Of a stretch of DNA of 12,720 nt, positions 1-6,037 are shown one piece after another. The stretch is from Reyranella sp. (GTDB lineage Bacteria > Pseudomonadota > Alphaproteobacteria > Reyranellales > Reyranellaceae), in contig JADHLS010000059.1 in the NCBI GenBank assembly GCA_016780605.1, forward strand, positions 1 to 12,720. The letters are read 5' to 3'. A program made the translations under genes and the position numbers. The notes beneath the pieces are model-generated. The model saw only the letters and a program-made list of their open reading frames with translations. It did not search any database and was not told the origin of the DNA. Each line of letters begins with the position of its first letter. Position 1 is the stretch's first letter.

Positions 1-282
1 AAGGTGATCGTCTTCGTGGTCAAGCACGCACCGCAGGACCTCAGCACTGAAGCCGACGTCAAGACCTGGCTCGGCCGTCATGGCGTTGAAGCGATCATCC
101 AGCATGACGTCGCGACCGACGCCGATGTCGGCGGCTTGATCCTGTCTCGTGCCGCGGACCAGTCGGTCGACCTGATCGTCATGGGTCTCTATGGCCATTC
201 GCGTTTGCGCGAGATGGTGCTGGGCGGCGCCAGCCGCAGCCTGCTGGCGAGCATGACGGTTCCGGTCCTGATGGCGCACTGA
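1..282 (+). CDS. Universal stress protein, C-terminal part (5' truncated by window)
   Basis: The reading frame is open from base 1 and ends at TGA 280-282, so the start lies outside the window; 93 residues are visible. They match the end of a UspA domain. The nucleotide-binding loop G-x2-G-x9-G is present as GLYGHSRLREMVLGG and is followed by ASRSLL and the final strand TVPVLMAH. In the classical ATP-binding motif the last G is followed by S or T; here it is G-G-A-S, a variant that may weaken ATP binding. The visible part could be the second half of a tandem-Usp protein of about 280 residues, or a single domain; the window cannot decide. Usp proteins are cytoplasmic stress or persistence factors. 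The gene is 110 bp from the next one and need not share its transcript. Confidence 0.88.
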   Translation, partial: KVIVFVVKHAPQDLSTEADVKTWLGRHGVEAIIQHDVATDADVGGLILSRAADQSVDLIVMGLYGHSRLREMVLGGASRSLLASMTVPVLMAH

Positions 283-297
283 ACCGGACTGCCATCG

Positions 298-324
298 CCC
301 TGCGGTCGCGGCAGCGGCGCAGGG
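298..324 (+). terminator. Possible hairpin after the stress protein gene
   Basis: CCCTGCG (298-304) and CGCAGGG (318-324) form a perfect 7-bp GC-rich stem with a 13-base loop, 16 bp after the stop codon. No U-tract follows, so it is not a classical intrinsic terminator. It could still mark the 3' end of the upstream transcript. Confidence 0.3.
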
Positions 325-380
325 TTGCGAAGGGCGCCGGCCCGTGAAAGCATTTCCCATCGCACGACAACAAACGATTG

Positions 381-385
381 GGAGG
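381..385 (+). promoter_or_regulatory. Ribosome binding site fixing the start of the first LLM gene
   Basis: GGAGG lies 7 bases before ATG 393-395. The frame is also open upstream to a TTG at 378, but that TTG precedes this Shine-Dalgarno and would add five residues unlike any LLM N-terminus. ATG 393 is therefore the start. Confidence 0.8.
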
Positions 386-392
386 ACGCCTC

Positions 393-1484
393 ATGGATGT
401 CGGCCTGATGATGGTGTTCGCCAGCTACGGCTGGGACAACTGCCCTGATGATCGCGTGTGGAACGAGGAGATCCGGCTGGCGCGGCTGGCCGCCGATCTC
501 GGCTTCGACTGCCTGTGGTCGGCCGAGCATCACTTCAACGACTACTCCTTCGTTCCGGACAATCTCGCGCTGATGACGCATCTCGCGGCGCTCTGTCCCG
601 ACATCGATGTCGGCACCGCGGCCGTCATCCTGCCTTGGCACGATCCGCTGCGCGTCGCCGAGAACGCCGCCGTGCTCGACATGCTGAGCAAGGGGCGGCT
701 GAGGCTCGGCCTCGGCCGCGGCCTAGCGCGCCGCGAGTTCGCGGCCTTCCGGCTCAGCATGGATGAATCGCGCGGCCGCTTCGACGAGGCCGCGCCCATG
801 ATCATCAACGCGCTCAAGACCGGCTTCATGGAAGGCAATGGCAAATACTACAAGCAGCCGCGCATCGAGATCAGGCCGCGGCCGCAGCACTCCTTTGACG
901 GGCGCATCTATGCGGTGGCGTCGAGCGAGGATTCGGTCGATTCGGCGGCCAAGCTCGGCGCCCACATCGTGATGTTCGCCGATCGGCCCTGGGAGATGCG
1001 TGTGCCGCAGATCGAGCATGGTCGGACGCTGCATCGCAAATACCACGGCACCGAGCCCCCGACGATCATGCTCACCGAATTCTGCGTCTGCGGCACCAAT
1101 GCCGACATCGAGAACGAGGCGCGCCGGTACCAGGGCAAGTTCGTCGAGAGCAACTTCTATCACTACGAGTTCCTGGGCGAGCACTTCAAGACGGTGAAAG
1201 GCTACGACTCCTATCAGCAGAAGGCCGAGATCGCGCGCAAGGGCGGGATCGAGGGCGCCGTTGCCGGCTTCATGCAAGCGGCGTCCTGGGGCCCGCCGGA
1301 CAAGATCCTGCGCGGGCTGGAGGCGCGGCGAAAGGTGGTCGGCGACTTCGAGATGAACGTCGCCTTCCGCTTCGGCGGCACGCCCTACGAGGTCTCGGAG
1401 CGCGGCCTGAAACTGTTCGCCAAGGAGGTCCTGCCGGTGGTGAAGTCCTGGAAGCCGGCGAAGGCCGAGAAAGCGGCGGCATGA
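393..1484 (+). CDS. LLM class flavin-dependent oxidoreductase (luciferase-like, EHH type)
   Basis: A 363-residue protein of the bacterial luciferase-like (LLM, PF00296) family, a cytoplasmic TIM-barrel enzyme that uses reduced flavin. The N-terminal strand MDVGLMMVF, the helix ending LAADLGFDCLW, the SAEHHF motif (EHH at residues 45-47) and KGRLRLGLGRG (residues 100-110) are family hallmarks. HDPLRVAEN precedes the last of these. The EHH type is closest to LuxA-like monooxygenases using FMNH2 and O2. The same class contains F420-dependent enzymes, and the cofactor cannot be read directly. It is clearly paralogous to the minus-strand gene at 3042-4151, sharing EHH, HPLR/DPLR and GLGxG. It is the first gene of a plus-strand group with the SMP-30-like gene, separated by a 135-bp gap filled by a palindromic repeat. 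The C-terminus is Lys/Ala-rich and probably disordered. Substrate unknown. Confidence 0.93.
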   Translation: MDVGLMMVFASYGWDNCPDDRVWNEEIRLARLAADLGFDCLWSAEHHFNDYSFVPDNLALMTHLAALCPDIDVGTAAVILPWHDPLRVAENAAVLDMLSKGRLRLGLGRGLARREFAAFRLSMDESRGRFDEAAPMIINALKTGFMEGNGKYYKQPRIEIRPRPQHSFDGRIYAVASSEDSVDSAAKLGAHIVMFADRPWEMRVPQIEHGRTLHRKYHGTEPPTIMLTEFCVCGTNADIENEARRYQGKFVESNFYHYEFLGEHFKTVKGYDSYQQKAEIARKGGIEGAVAGFMQAASWGPPDKILRGLEARRKVVGDFEMNVAFRFGGTPYEVSERGLKLFAKEVLPVVKSWKPAKAEKAAA

Positions 1485-1498
1485 CATTACAAAGACAA

Positions 1499-1599
1499 CC
1501 TCACCGTGAGGAGCGCCCGTAGGGCGCGTCTCGAAGGGTGGCAACACCAAGTCTGCGGCCACCCTTCGAGACGGCGCTTCGCGCCTCCTCAGGGTGAGG
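1499..1599. repeat. Large palindromic intergenic repeat (REP/BIME-like)
   Basis: Two arms (1499-1542 and 1558-1599) are near-complete reverse complements around a 15-base centre. The outer ends are CCTCACCGTGAGGAG and CTCCTCAGGGTGAGG; the inner ends are CTCGAAGGGTGGC and GCCACCCTTCGAG. Each arm also contains its own small hairpin: GCGCCC-GTA-GGGCGC at 1513-1527 and GGCGC-TTC-GCGCC at 1573-1585. The element could thus form a cruciform in DNA or a branched hairpin in RNA. This CCTCA...GAGGAGC...GCGTCTCGAAGG architecture resembles dispersed palindromic repeats I recall from Bradyrhizobium-like alphaproteobacterial genomes. It lies between two co-directional genes and ends 8 bp before the next ribosome binding site. 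It may modulate mRNA stability or partly terminate transcription. Confidence 0.85.
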
Positions 1600-1607
1600 T
1601 GATCGAT

Positions 1608-1613
1608 AGGAGA
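1608..1613 (+). promoter_or_regulatory. Ribosome binding site fixing the start of the SMP-30-like gene
   Basis: AGGAGA lies 6 bases before ATG 1620-1622. The frame remains open upstream through the palindromic repeat to about 1506, but that extension is repeat sequence, so the start is at 1620. Confidence 0.75.
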
Positions 1614-1619
1614 CGTGAG

Positions 1620-2531
1620 ATGAGCGACGACGTGAAGATCCTGGCGAGCGGCTTCGGCTTTCCCGAGGGGCCGGTCGTGATGCCCGATGGCTCGGTGATC
1701 CTGACGGAGATCCGCAACGGCCGCTGCTCGCGCGTGACGGCAGATGGCAAGTCATCGGTGTTCTCCGAGTGCGGCGGCGGACCCAACGGGCTCGCCATCG
1801 GACCCGACGGCGCGCTTTATCTCTGCAACAACGGTGGCGCCCGCTATGTCGAGGGCACGTCGATGAGCCGAGGCGCGCATGCCGGCTACAAGGGCGGCTC
1901 GATCCAGCGGCTTGATGCAAAGACCGGCGCTGCCAAGACGCTCTACGCCGAGTGCGACGGCCATAAGCTTTCCGCGCCCAACGATCTGGTGTTCGACAGC
2001 CAAGGCGGCTTCTACTTCACCGATCTCGGCAAGCGCTTCGCCCGCCATCGCGACCATGGCGGCGTCTATTACGCGCTACCTGACGGCTCGAAGATCACGT
2101 GCCTTGCTTACCCCATGGTAAGTCCCAACGGCTGCGCGCTGTCGCCCGACGGCAAGACGCTCTACGTCGCCGACACGGAGGGGGCGTGGCTCTGGGCGTT
2201 CGACATCGAGGGGCCGGGCCAGCTGAAGAAGCCCGCCCCGTTCGCCCATCATAGCGGCCGCGTGCTGGGCGGCGTCATCGGGCCGGCGCGCTTCGACAGC
2301 ATGGCGGTGCTGGAGAACGGCAACATCTGCGTGGCGACGCTCACGACCGGCAAGATCACCGAGTTCTCGCCGTCAGGCACCGTGGTCCGCGAGGTCAAGA
2401 TGCCGGACACCTATCCGACCAACATCTGCTTCGGTGGCAGCGACCGGCGGACTGCCTATATAACCTTATCGGACAAGGGTCAGCTCGGGGTCATGCAATG
2501 GCCCACGCCCGGCCTGAAGCTCAATTTCTGA
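1620..2531 (+). CDS. SMP-30/gluconolactonase/LRE family protein
   Basis: A 303-residue six-bladed beta-propeller of the SMP-30/gluconolactonase family (PF08450), which hydrolyses lactones using one divalent metal ion. Recurrent blade motifs are visible: FPEGPV (14-19), GPNGLAIGPDGALYL (54-68), APNDLVFD (119-126), SPNGCALSPDGKTLYVAD (168-185) and RFDSMAV (224-230). By analogy with regucalcin, the metal ligands would be E16, N170 and D226, with N121 near the substrate; all are present. Length is usual for the family and there is no signal peptide, so it is cytoplasmic. It follows an LLM oxidoreductase gene and stops 9 bp before the DUF385 gene, whose Shine-Dalgarno overlaps this stop. If the LLM enzyme is a Baeyer-Villiger-type oxygenase, this would be a natural lactone-opening partner (inference). 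The true substrate is unknown. Confidence 0.92.
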   Translation: MSDDVKILASGFGFPEGPVVMPDGSVILTEIRNGRCSRVTADGKSSVFSECGGGPNGLAIGPDGALYLCNNGGARYVEGTSMSRGAHAGYKGGSIQRLDAKTGAAKTLYAECDGHKLSAPNDLVFDSQGGFYFTDLGKRFARHRDHGGVYYALPDGSKITCLAYPMVSPNGCALSPDGKTLYVADTEGAWLWAFDIEGPGQLKKPAPFAHHSGRVLGGVIGPARFDSMAVLENGNICVATLTTGKITEFSPSGTVVREVKMPDTYPTNICFGGSDRRTAYITLSDKGQLGVMQWPTPGLKLNF

Positions 2532-2540
2532 GGAGTCGTC

Positions 2541-3005
2541 ATGACTGAAGCCAAGCTCGCGCCCAACATGCCGAAGTGGATGGTGGACCACACCAACCTC
2601 TACCTGTCGAGCGGCGGCAAGGAAGGGCACATGTACACCGCCTCCTTCCCCGGCAAGGAGACGCTGACGGTGCCGTCGCTTCTGCTTACGACGACAGGCC
2701 GGAAGTCGGGGCAGAAGTTCCTGTTCCCGCTGTTCTACGGCAAGACCGGCAACAGCTACTTCATCATCGCTTCCAAGGGCGGCGCGCCGGAGCATCCGGG
2801 CTGGTACAAGAACATCCTCGCCAATCCCGAGGTCGAGGTTCAGGTCGGCACCGAGAAGAAGAAGGTGCGCGCCCGAACCGCGAGCGGCGCGGAGCGGGCC
2901 AAGCTTTGGCAGGAGGCCACCAAGTTCTGGCCGGCCTACGACGACTACCAGAAGAAGGTTCCCAACCGCGAGATCCCCGTCGTGGTGCTCGATCCGATCA
3001 ACTGA
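2541..3005 (+). CDS. Deazaflavin-dependent nitroreductase family (DUF385/Ddn-like) protein
   Basis: A 154-residue protein of the PF04075 family, a small split-barrel flavin-type fold whose best-known member is Mycobacterium tuberculosis Ddn (F420-dependent). Visible hallmarks are LLLTTTGRKSGQ (47-58), a FPLFYG strand (62-67), YFIIASKGGAPEHPGWYKN (73-91) and the NPEVEVQVG strand (95-103). GAGGAG at 2530-2535, overlapping the previous stop codon, gives a strong ribosome binding site 5 bases before ATG, so it is co-translated with the SMP-30-like gene. It is the last gene of this plus-strand group and converges on a minus-strand LLM gene 36 bp away. F420 use is known for some family members only. 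In alphaproteobacteria without F420, relatives may bind FMN, haem or nothing. Function here is unassigned. Confidence 0.9.
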   Translation: MTEAKLAPNMPKWMVDHTNLYLSSGGKEGHMYTASFPGKETLTVPSLLLTTTGRKSGQKFLFPLFYGKTGNSYFIIASKGGAPEHPGWYKNILANPEVEVQVGTEKKKVRARTASGAERAKLWQEATKFWPAYDDYQKKVPNREIPVVVLDPIN

Positions 3006-3099
3006 TCTTGCCGGACCGCGGACCTCCAGGTCCGCTCAGAATCATGAGGCGGGTGCGTCGCGGTTTACCGCGACGTTGGAGGCCCGCGGTCCGGCAAGA
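3006..3099. repeat. Inverted repeat spanning a convergent gene boundary
   Basis: Arms 3006-3028 and 3077-3099 are 23-base reverse complements with one mismatch (core CTTGCCGGACCGCGG). Two further hairpins lie inside. GCGGACCT-CC-AGGTCCGC (3018-3035) overlaps the left arm. GTCGCGG-TTTA-CCGCGAC (3057-3074) is a perfect 7-bp stem with a 4-base loop. The element starts right after the stop of the plus-strand gene and runs into the 3' end of the minus-strand LLM gene, supplying its last codons. It could act as a bidirectional terminator or attenuator and looks like a dispersed palindromic element. Confidence 0.85.
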
Positions 3100-4151
3100 G
3101 CTGCTCGAACCACCGGCAGCACGCCCTTCGCCAACGCCTCCAGGCTGTCGACTGCATGACGCAAGGTCATGCCGGGCTGGCGGCCTTGGAAGATGAAGTG
3201 GTTCAGCGAGAATCGCGGCAGCCATTCGATCATCTTGGCCGCGATCTCGGCCGGCGTGCCGAGGAACCAGCGGTCCTGCATGAAGGCTTCCGACAGATAC
3301 ATCGGATTGTCGCCGGTGAGCGGCTTGCGCTCGCCGGTCGCCGGATCGATGTAGGTCTGGCCGGTGCGTTCCGGCGCGTATTGCACGCGATAGACATGGT
3401 CGATGTAGGGCTTGTGGCGTTTGATGGCGTCGGCCGCCGAATCGCCCACCAGCACCTCGCGCATCAGGGCATGCGGCAATGGCCCGGCGTTCTGACGCGC
3501 CGCCTCGTCGTCGTATGACTTGATCTGTCGAGACAGGTGCTGCAGCTCGATCAGCGGCGCCACGATCAGGCCGGCGCGGTAACGCACCGCACGCTCGCGC
3601 GCCTTGGGCGCCGCGGCGCCGATCCAGAGCGGCAGTGGCCCGGGCTTGATCGGCGGCGGGCGCAGCAGGCCGCCCTTCACGTTGTAGATGCTGCCCTGAT
3701 AGTCGAAGCGCTCGCCGCGCCACGCCAGCCCCAGGATGTCGAGCGACTCCTCGAAGGCGCGCGTGCGCGTCTTGTAGTTCCAGCCGAAGCTCTCGAACTC
3801 GGCCGGCCGATAGCCCTGACCGAGGCCGATCTCGATGCGGCCGCCGGACATGTTGTCGATCACCGACAGGTCCTCGGCCAAGCGCAACGGGTGTCCGTAG
3901 AGAGGAGCGAGCGCCACACCCTGGCCGATGCGGCAGTTGGGCGCCGCCACCGCCAGCGCCGCGCAGGCGACGATGGGCGAGGGGCAGTAGCCATCGGCCT
4001 CGCCGTGATGCTCGCTGGCCCAGATCGACTCGAAGCCCAGCCGGTTGGCTTCGCTCGCGAGCTCGATGCTCTCGCGATACGAAGTGTCCCAGGTCTCGCC
4101 GAGTTCCGGATGGATCTGGAAGCTGAGCGACAGGCCGAATTTGGGAATCAT
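3042..4151 (-). CDS. LLM class flavin-dependent oxidoreductase (luciferase-like, EHH type)
   Basis: A 369-residue LLM enzyme paralogous to the gene at 393-1484. Hallmarks are the first strand MIPKFGLSLSF, LGFESIWASEHHG (EHH at 47-49), YGHPLRLAEDLSVID (85-99) and GGRIEIGLGQGYRPAEFE (103-120). It is expected to be a cytoplasmic barrel enzyme using reduced flavin, substrate unknown. The start at CAT 4149-4151 matches the paralogue's N-terminus, although no strong Shine-Dalgarno precedes it. The last 18 residues (352-369, LAGPRASNVAVNRDAPAS) are encoded by the right part of the inverted repeat at 3006-3099. The natural family C-terminus seems to be near VLPVVRA, so the tail looks acquired. It is probably transcribed alone or after the small membrane protein gene 34 bp upstream. 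Confidence 0.92.
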   Translation of the reverse strand: MIPKFGLSLSFQIHPELGETWDTSYRESIELASEANRLGFESIWASEHHGEADGYCPSPIVACAALAVAAPNCRIGQGVALAPLYGHPLRLAEDLSVIDNMSGGRIEIGLGQGYRPAEFESFGWNYKTRTRAFEESLDILGLAWRGERFDYQGSIYNVKGGLLRPPPIKPGPLPLWIGAAAPKARERAVRYRAGLIVAPLIELQHLSRQIKSYDDEAARQNAGPLPHALMREVLVGDSAADAIKRHKPYIDHVYRVQYAPERTGQTYIDPATGERKPLTGDNPMYLSEAFMQDRWFLGTPAEIAAKMIEWLPRFSLNHFIFQGRQPGMTLRHAVDSLEALAKGVLPVVRAALAGPRASNVAVNRDAPAS

Positions 4152-4185
4152 GGCCCGACGACGATAGCCCAGGCGGGCCGAGGCG

Positions 4186-4443
4186 TCACACGCAGAGGCG
4201 CATCAGGGGCGACGGCAAGGGCAGACTACAGATCCAGTCGGGAAACAGCAGGCGCAGCACGACCAGCGCCACCACGAGAACGGCGACCAACAGCACCGCG
4301 CGATGGGCCAGGCGAAATCCCGCGCCCAGCACCCAATAGGCGAGCGGCAGGGCCACCGCGCCAAGCAGCAGCAGCTGGAGCAGGTTCAGCTGCCGCACCG
4401 TTTCGATGATCTGATTCCACACGCTCTGCCTGTTCCTGGACAC
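4186..4443 (-). CDS. Putative small membrane protein, two helices
   Basis: An 85-residue open frame with two clear hydrophobic segments (about residues 21-43 and 48-67), separated by a short basic turn (RLAHR), and a polar basic N-terminus. I do not recognise a family. The hydrophobic pattern is better than chance for the region; other frames here read as Arg/Pro/Ala-rich shadow sequence. The start is uncertain: GTG at 4443 has no ribosome binding site, while an in-frame GTG at 4422 (residue 8) has weak AGG/AGGA motifs upstream. It lies 34 bp upstream of the minus-strand LLM gene and diverges from the zinc-ribbon gene. A short, real inner-membrane protein is plausible, but a non-coding stretch cannot be excluded. 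Confidence 0.5.
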   Translation of the reverse strand: MSRNRQSVWNQIIETVRQLNLLQLLLLGAVALPLAYWVLGAGFRLAHRAVLLVAVLVVALVVLRLLFPDWICSLPLPSPLMRLCV

Positions 4444-4530
4444 CGTGTGGCATGAGGGGGCTCACGCGAATGACCAAATGATGACCTTGCGGGCCGCTAG
4501 CGCCTGTCACGGACTGGCTACTGGTCGATC

Positions 4531-4545
4531 TGACGGTAACCGTCA
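4531..4545. promoter_or_regulatory. 15-bp palindrome, possible operator
   Basis: TGACGGT-A-ACCGTCA is a perfect palindrome with 7-base arms around one base. It ends 26 bp before the start of the zinc-ribbon gene and sits in the gap between it and the divergent small membrane protein gene. Size and position suit a dimeric repressor site. No regulator gene is visible in the window. Confidence 0.4.
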
Positions 4546-4571
4546 TCGTGGGGGAAACGAGGAAGCGCTCC

Positions 4572-4763
4572 ATGGCCAACAATTCCCTTACAAGTGCCCC
4601 GCTGTTCCCGGTCGAGCAAGCAATGGACCGCTGCCCGCACTGCGGCGCAGAGACGCTTCGCCTGGTCGGCGAGCGCCCCCATCCGCTCTATGGGGCGCTG
4701 GGCGTCATGGATCGGACGTGGGAGTGCGTTTCCGCCTCTTGCGGCAAGCGCGTCCAGGACTGA
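4572..4763 (+). CDS. Zinc-ribbon microprotein
   Basis: A 63-residue protein with two cysteine pairs: CPHCG in the first third and ECVSASCGKR near the end, forming a C-x2-C ... C-x4-C zinc ribbon. Between them lies a basic, proline-containing stretch (GERPHPLYG). The frame opens further upstream at GTG 4548, but GAGGAA at 4559-4564 places the start at ATG 4572; an internal ATG at 4623 (MDRCPHCG) is a further option. There is no signal or membrane segment. The gene ends 2 bp before the end of the convergent LLM gene. I cannot assign a role: small zinc ribbons can bind nucleic acid or protein, and hypothetical proteins of this type are common. Confidence 0.72.
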   Translation: MANNSLTSAPLFPVEQAMDRCPHCGAETLRLVGERPHPLYGALGVMDRTWECVSASCGKRVQD

Positions 4764-4765
4764 TT

Positions 4766-5617
4766 TCAGCCGAGCTTGTGCTGCAGCTCGGCCCAGCGGT
4801 CGATGATGGGCATGAGCTTGTCCTCTTTCTCGGCCGGCAGCGTGAAGGTGACGCGGTCGACGCCGATCTCCTGGCAGAACTTCAGCTGGTCGATCTTGTC
4901 CGGCACGCGGAAGATGCTGATGGGCAGACTGGCCGGATCGCGGCCGGCCTCCTTGGCCATGACACGGAACTTGTCGATCACGACGCCGACTCCATCCTTC
5001 TCCAGCCGGTCGGCGCGCGGGATCCAGCCGTCGCCGTAGCGGATGGCGCGCCGCGCCGCATAGGGGAACGCGCCGCCGACGATGATCGGCGGATGTGGCT
5101 TCTGGTACGGCTTGGGCCACTGCTTCATCTTGTCGAAGTTCACGAACTCGCCGTGATACTCGGGCTCCTCCTCGGTCCAGATCGCCTTCATCGCCTCGAT
5201 GCGCTCGCGCGCGAGCTTGTGGCGGCTCTCGAATTTGGTGCCGTGGTTTTCGATCTCGTCCTGGTTCCAGCCGTTGCCGACGCCGAACAGGAAGCGGCCC
5301 TGCGAGAGCTGATCGATGGTCGAGACGACCTTGGCGGTGACGATGGGATCGCGCTGGGTCAGCAGCGCAATGCCGGTGCCGACCTTGAGCCTGGTCGTCA
5401 CCGTCGCCGCCGTGTTCAGCACCAGGAACGGGTCCATGATGTCGTAATACGGCCGGATCAAGGGACCGCCAGCCGGATAGGGCGTTTTGCGTGTCGAGGG
5501 GATATGCGTGTGCTCGGGCACCCAGAGCGATTCGAAGCCGCGTTCCTCGAGCGCCCGGGCGAGCGGTGCCGGTTGCATGGAGTCCGTGGTGAAGAACATT
5601 ACCGCACCGATTTTCAT
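4766..5617 (-). CDS. LLM class oxidoreductase, TIGR03619/Rv2161c-like (putatively F420-dependent family)
   Basis: A 283-residue LLM protein of the type often annotated as F420-dependent. Features are MKIGAVMFF, RGFESLWVPEHTHIP (27-41), LKVGTGIALLTQRDPI (77-92), a GRFLFGVGNGWNQDEIENHG loop (107-126) and PPIIVGGAF after the middle. The frame is open upstream to 6016, antisense to the EthD-like and SDR genes, but the family N-terminus MKIG at 5617 has GAGAGGGA (5632-5625) 7 bases upstream and is the start. It shares the LGTG/VGTG-QR-PI-TAK and GWNxxE motifs with the gene at 10605-11474, so the two are paralogues of one subfamily. F420 use is a family label; an FMN enzyme is equally possible. It diverges from the EthD-like gene across 69 bp. 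Confidence 0.92.
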   Translation of the reverse strand: MKIGAVMFFTTDSMQPAPLARALEERGFESLWVPEHTHIPSTRKTPYPAGGPLIRPYYDIMDPFLVLNTAATVTTRLKVGTGIALLTQRDPIVTAKVVSTIDQLSQGRFLFGVGNGWNQDEIENHGTKFESRHKLARERIEAMKAIWTEEEPEYHGEFVNFDKMKQWPKPYQKPHPPIIVGGAFPYAARRAIRYGDGWIPRADRLEKDGVGVVIDKFRVMAKEAGRDPASLPISIFRVPDKIDQLKFCQEIGVDRVTFTLPAEKEDKLMPIIDRWAELQHKLG

Positions 5618-5686
5618 GGCTGGTTCCCTCTCGCTGGTGCCTGCGTTGCGTGCTTCTATCCTAACCGTGCCGCCCGGGAGGGGAAC
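5618..5686. promoter_or_regulatory. Divergent intergenic region, likely two promoters
   Basis: These 69 bp separate the minus-strand LLM gene from the start of the six-gene plus-strand operon, so both promoters must lie here or inside the neighbouring genes. The central AT-richest part (TTCTATCCTAACC, 5654-5666) could hold -10 elements for either strand, but no convincing -35/-10 pair is seen. The two genes' ribosome binding sites form the edges. Confidence 0.4.
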
Positions 5687-6037
5687 ATGCCAATCGCTTC
5701 GAAATACCTTTTCATCGTCAGCATGGATGTGGCGAAGGAAAAGGAGGCGTTGTTCAACGAGGTCTACGACCAGGAGCACGTGCCGCTCCTTTCCAAGGTG
5801 CCGGGCGTACGCGGCGTGACCCGCATGAAGACCGAGCCCGCCGCCTTCAACATCGGCGGCGAGCGCAAGGTGCTGGATGGCGCCGGCGCGCCGACGTACG
5901 TCGCGATCTACGAGATCGACAGCCCCGACGTGCTGCTCAGCAAGGCATGGGCAGAGGCGGGCGAGAAGGGTCGTTGGCCCAAGGAGGTGCGGCCCTACAC
6001 CACCAACCGGCATCATATCGTGCGCAAGGTGATCTGA
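5687..6037 (+). CDS. EthD-like / dimeric alpha-beta barrel protein
   Basis: A 116-residue protein with the pattern of ferredoxin-like dimeric alpha-beta barrels (EthD or DUF4286 type). It has a first strand KYLFIVSMDV (6-15), a helix FNEVYDQEHVPLLSKVPGV (23-41) with the typical Y-D-x-E-H-V-P, a strand VRGVTRMKTE (41-50) and a strand PTYVAIYEID (69-78). The start at ATG 5687 has GGGAGGGG (5676-5683) in front. The stop overlaps the SDR start (TGATG at 6035-6039), showing tight translational coupling. Family members assist or carry out reactions on aromatic or aliphatic intermediates in catabolic operons; many have no assigned reaction. It is the first gene of the six-gene operon. A role as accessory or small isomerase/monooxygenase-like protein is inference. 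Confidence 0.82.
   Translation: MPIASKYLFIVSMDVAKEKEALFNEVYDQEHVPLLSKVPGVRGVTRMKTEPAAFNIGGERKVLDGAGAPTYVAIYEIDSPDVLLSKAWAEAGEKGRWPKEVRPYTTNRHHIVRKVI

Noticed and set aside
356..382. Short imperfect hairpin (CCCATCG with CGATTGGG) next to the first LLM ribosome binding site, a possible translational switch
   Set aside because: The stem needs a bulge and is only about 7 bp, and nothing like a riboswitch core is present.
3537..4409. 290-codon plus-strand open frame antisense to the LLM gene
   Set aside because: Low-complexity Arg/Ala composition, no ribosome binding site and no recognisable motif.
4445..6037. 530-codon plus-strand open frame covering the minus-strand LLM gene and the EthD-like gene
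   Set aside because: Only the part from ATG 5687 looks like a protein family and has a ribosome binding site; the rest is antisense shadow of the LLM gene.
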